From Elusimicrobiota bacterium (GTDB taxonomy: Bacteria; Elusimicrobiota; Elusimicrobia; Elusimicrobiales; UBA9959): DNA of 34,222 bases. Positions 30,926 to 34,222 of this stretch are shown one piece after another (within the stretch, counting starts at the first letter, position 1; each line of letters opens with the position of its first letter). The notes below the pieces were generated by a model. The model was given only the letters and a program-made list of their open reading frames with translations. It searched no databases and had not been told where the DNA came from. The position numbers and the translations under genes are program-made. Where the stretch lies: positions 1-34,222 of the forward strand of contig JAPLKI010000023.1 in NCBI GenBank assembly GCA_026388155.1, in the 5' to 3' direction.

Positions 30926-31759
30926 TTAAAAATCTTTCAGTTTCTTTATGCGGGTCTCTATAAGGAAAAAACCGGTGTTGTCGCCTTTGTTGTGGGTGGA
31001 GTAGCCGTTCGCGTTATCCAGCGTTTGCGCGAGCTGAAGCCTGTAGTTGAAAACAGCCCCTTCTTCCGCGCGTATAAGCTCAAGCCGCTCGAACAGCTCG
31101 CGGCCGCCTTCTTTTCCGGCCCTGTCCCAGTAGCTTTTAATGGCGTCTAAATGCGCGTTCATCCCGGTCAGGCGGCCCGGCCAGGTAAAAAATTTTCCGG
31201 TGTGGCGGCACTTGAATTTGCCGGCCCCGGCGTAAACGGCAAGTCCGGCTTTTTTAAGTTTTTCAAGGGCTTTGCGGACCGGCTCCGGTTTTAAACCCAG
31301 CTCCGCCGCCAAAGCCTGGGGCGTCCAGTTCCTCGCGTCATTGCAAAGGGCCTCGGCGCACCAGTAGGTCGTTGCATCCGAAGCCATGACTTTAAATTCC
31401 TCCGGAGTGATGTGCTCGGAGCCGTGGGTTTTCATCCACTGCAGCGGGTCGGCGGCAGGCTGGCCGCCGGCGCTCATGAGGGGGGCAAGTATGTAGTCAG
31501 CGCCGCGGCCCAGATAATCTTTTAAATAGCTCAGAAGCAACTGGCGGGCCGCGTCCTGTGAAGGTAGCAGGCGCAAAGCGAGGAAGATATATTCCAGCGC
31601 GGCGGGCGCCGGCATGGATACGCCTTTTTCTATGCGCGTGTAGTGTACGAAGGTAAAAGGAAAATGTCCCCTTCCGCCGTTGCGGTGGTAGAATTTATAG
31701 GCCGTGTCAAAACCGGCCGTGGCCCGCGCTTTTATAAGGTTGCTCGAAAATTCTCCCAT
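30926..31759 (-). CDS. DUF4423/TIGR02147-type transcriptional regulator
   Basis: 277 residues. The N-terminus (SSNLIKARATAGFDTAYKFYHRNGG...YTRIEKGVSMPAPAALEYI) has the layout of a phage-repressor-type helix-turn-helix. The middle has a winged helix (NWTPQALAAELGLKPEPVRKALEKLKKAGLAVY), the region described as DUF4423, originally noted in Fibrobacter and Bdellovibrio-like genomes. GGGGAGA lies ahead of the ATG. An inverted repeat at 31853-31868 directly after the -10 suggests autoregulation. Targets are unknown; the divergent side leads only to the rRNA leader. Confidence 0.8.
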   Translation of the reverse strand: MGEFSSNLIKARATAGFDTAYKFYHRNGGRGHFPFTFVHYTRIEKGVSMPAPAALEYIFLALRLLPSQDAARQLLLSYLKDYLGRGADYILAPLMSAGGQPAADPLQWMKTHGSEHITPEEFKVMASDATTYWCAEALCNDARNWTPQALAAELGLKPEPVRKALEKLKKAGLAVYAGAGKFKCRHTGKFFTWPGRLTGMNAHLDAIKSYWDRAGKEGGRELFERLELIRAEEGAVFNYRLQLAQTLDNANGYSTHNKGDNTGFFLIETRIKKLKDF

Positions 31760-31852
31760 ATTATCTCCCCTGCGGAACGCAAAATTAAGCTCAAAAAAAC
31801 CGGCAGAACGATCCTTTATCCTCTAACCGTTTTTGAAGGTGGCGGCTCTTTG

Positions 31853-31872
31853 CTCTTATCCATAAGAGTATA
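31853..31872 (-). promoter_or_regulatory. Promoter -10 and inverted-repeat operator of the DUF4423-type regulator
   Basis: On the minus strand TATACT (31872-31867) overlaps the inverted repeat CTCTTAT-CC-ATAAGAG (31853-31868), which covers the predicted start of transcription near 31860. The placement fits a repressor site for autoregulation. The -35 is not evident. Confidence 0.45.
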
Positions 31873-32153
31873 CAAAAACCCATGAATAATTTCATTAATT
31901 AATATTAATCAAAGGTCTTCATAACCGTCAAGCCGCAGGATGTAGCCCCTGGGATTAGATCGATGTGGCGGGGCAACTGTACGATTATTTATATATATAA
32001 TATAGATATCTATATGGTTATCATCTTCCTCAAAAAAAAAGCCTTGGGCAGACTGCTTTGATGTGGAAGCTGGTTCTATGCAGCCGTTCTTGTTTTGTTC
32101 CAGGCTGCGGGCTTTTAAAGGCTATCTGCGCCGGTTTTTTTTTACGGCTGGCC

Positions 32154-32202
32154 GGTTACTAGGCAGTAGACAGGAATCAGTGGTCAGAATCCAGAATGGT
32201 GG
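32154..32202. repeat. Heptanucleotide array (7 units, CAG type)
   Basis: Seven 7-bp units, most with CAG at the same phase (AGGCAGT, AGACAGG, AATCAGT, GGTCAGA, ATCCAGA). The next array at 32223 carries the complementary motif, so the two can pair. Confidence 0.65.
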
Positions 32203-32222
32203 AATTTTTCTCTTCCTTTGTA

Positions 32223-32257
32223 TCCTCATACTGACTCCTGAATTCTGGCTTCTTGAA
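32223..32257. repeat. Heptanucleotide array (5 units, inverted relative to 32154)
   Basis: Five 7-bp units (TCCTCAT, ACTGACT, CCTGAAT, TCTGGCT, TCTTGAA). The reverse complement shows the CAG-phased pattern of the array at 32154-32202, forming an inverted pair across a 20-bp T-rich spacer, 16 bp before rRNA promoter P1. Confidence 0.6.
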
Positions 32258-32273
32258 TTGTTATAAAAAATAT

Positions 32274-32301
32274 TTGACCGGGTTCCTGGATTTGATATAA
32301 T
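32274..32301 (+). promoter_or_regulatory. rRNA promoter P1
   Basis: TTGACC (32274-32279), 16-nt spacer, TATAAT (32296-32301), about 490 bp upstream of the 16S gene; preceded by an A-rich stretch (TTATAAAAAATA) like an UP element. Confidence 0.7.
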
Positions 32302-32420
32302 AAATACACAGCCGGAGATTTAAAAGCCCCTCAAAGGGGAGCAAAGACAGGCGGCCCTGAGTTCTCTTAAGCTGAAATTCCGCAAAGCAAACCGCAGTTT
32401 CTCCGACGAGAAAAAAAGAG

Positions 32421-32449
32421 TTGACAGGTTTCCTGAAACTTTGCTAATA
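32421..32449 (+). promoter_or_regulatory. rRNA promoter P2
   Basis: Consensus -35 TTGACA (32421-32426), 17-nt spacer, -10 CTAATA (32444-32449; or TAATAT with 18). A run of seven A (32412-32418) directly upstream is UP-element-like. The leader from here to 16S would be about 330 nt. Confidence 0.8.
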
Positions 32450-32611
32450 TTTAGTATCAGCCGCGAACACAAGCCGCGGCAATACAAATTACCCGTACCT
32501 GTAGAGTAATCCTACAAAGCAGGAAAGGGTTTGTTCTCTAAAAAATTATGTATGAATGGGCACCCTGATCGTATAGAATCAGGCGCAGGTGATAGGCGGG
32601 TGGAAGGGAAA

Positions 32612-32646
32612 CTGACCGCCAGCCACTAATCACCGGCTACTGAGGT
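32612..32646. repeat. Heptanucleotide array (5 units) in the rRNA leader
   Basis: Units CTGACCG, CCAGCCA, CTAATCA, CCGGCTA, CTGAGGT share pyrimidine/purine phasing with the other arrays. Located in the transcribed leader between P2 and 16S. Confidence 0.5.
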
Positions 32647-32736
32647 TTATATGGGATGATTAATCATTAAAAATCCAAATTGGGTGTGAGAACTTTGCAC
32701 AGACAGCATTAAAGCAAATCAGAGCCTTAAGAACAC

Positions 32737-32786
32737 TCCGTAAATGCTAATTGCTAATAGCGATGTTCGCTGTTAACAGTTACGGA
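32737..32786 (+). repeat. Palindromic heptamer array / pre-16S stem-loop
   Basis: TCCGTAA (32737-32743) pairs with TTACGGA (32780-32786), enclosing six heptamers (32741-32782; TAAATGC, TAATTGC, TAATAGC, GATGTTC, GCTGTTA, ACAGTTA) with an AGCGA-TGT-TCGCT tip. The hairpin is followed by TTTTTT directly at the 5' end of 16S. It may be a processing or antitermination structure. Confidence 0.6.
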
Positions 32787-32787
32787 T

Positions 32788-34222
<1,435 letters not shown>

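Larger units (their letters stand above)
31880..32273. other. Non-coding region before the rRNA promoters
   Basis: No convincing gene. Contains a 16-bp perfect palindrome ATATAGATATCTATAT (32000-32015) within an AT-rich block, a run of A near 32032-32040, and two heptamer arrays. A 67-codon frame (32063-32266) overlaps the arrays and is not protein-like. Confidence 0.5.

Noticed and set aside
32063-32266. 67-codon frame before the rRNA promoters
   Set aside because: Consists largely of the two heptamer arrays and T-rich DNA.

Overview
The window looks like a chromosomal segment of an uncultivated, moderately GC-rich, Gram-negative bacterium. It carries outer-membrane proteins (a beta-barrel and an autotransporter-type barrel), many signal peptides, and the 5' ~1435 nt of a 16S rRNA gene at the right edge. 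The 16S differs from standard reference sequence at normally conserved sites. Together with the gene style (ATA-rich isoleucine use, many secreted repeat proteins, DUF4423-type regulator) this makes me lean towards Elusimicrobiota, but that is an inference from reading alone.

Layout. 1-490: non-coding DNA with hairpins and a dispersed repeat. 492-3305 (-): aspartyl-protease-like exported protein and a CrtI-type FAD oxidoreductase. 3544-6048 (+): membrane class III adenylate/guanylate cyclase with a different codon style, followed at once by a tiny glycosyltransferase remnant. 6106-7476 (-): secreted alpha/beta hydrolase, possibly with an ATT start. 7698-9383 (+): ABC-F translation factor EttA, convergent with an M20 peptidase across a perfect 42-bp palindromic terminator. 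11025-15182 (+): secreted PLD-like protein, saccharopine-dehydrogenase-like protein, and a histidine ammonia-lyase whose MIO triad reads Ala-Cys-Gly. 15325-17037 (+): class A acid phosphatase and a duplicated cysteine-rich secreted protein. 17228-19672: a gene remnant, a four-repeat (A-B-A-B) secreted protein and an outer-membrane barrel. 19690-25007 (+): a strongly structured RNA-like region, a five-FN3/seven-bladed SBBP protein, a methyltransferase and an autotransporter. 25084-27399 (+): a translationally overlapping set (unknown protein, ATC-hydrolase-like protein, GNAT acetyltransferase). 27564-28138 (+): an ORF remnant and an AT-rich three-TM protein. 28511-31759 (-): POT peptide transporter, secreted repeat protein and DUF4423-type regulator. 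31880-34222 (+): rRNA promoter/leader region and the 5' part of 16S rRNA.

How the genes fit together. There is no single large pathway. The common theme is export and scavenging: hydrolase, phosphatase, M20 peptidase, peptide transporter, amino-acid lyase, and several repeat-built surface or secreted proteins. I see no CRISPR array, integrase, transposase or complete tRNA.

The least ordinary signal is in the intergenic DNA. A family of 143-230-nt elements shares a tRNA-3'-end-like terminus on one side and a GAACCC/GAAC-containing terminus on the other (12-202, 17542-17771, 28261-28403, plus a 3' fragment at 10766). One copy shares a 23-bp core with an independent, hairpin-dense 260-nt region at 19690-19955. 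Degenerate heptanucleotide arrays (7623, 28474, 32154, 32223, 32612, 32741) and a recurring AGCCTGACA motif at gene ends are further repeat classes.
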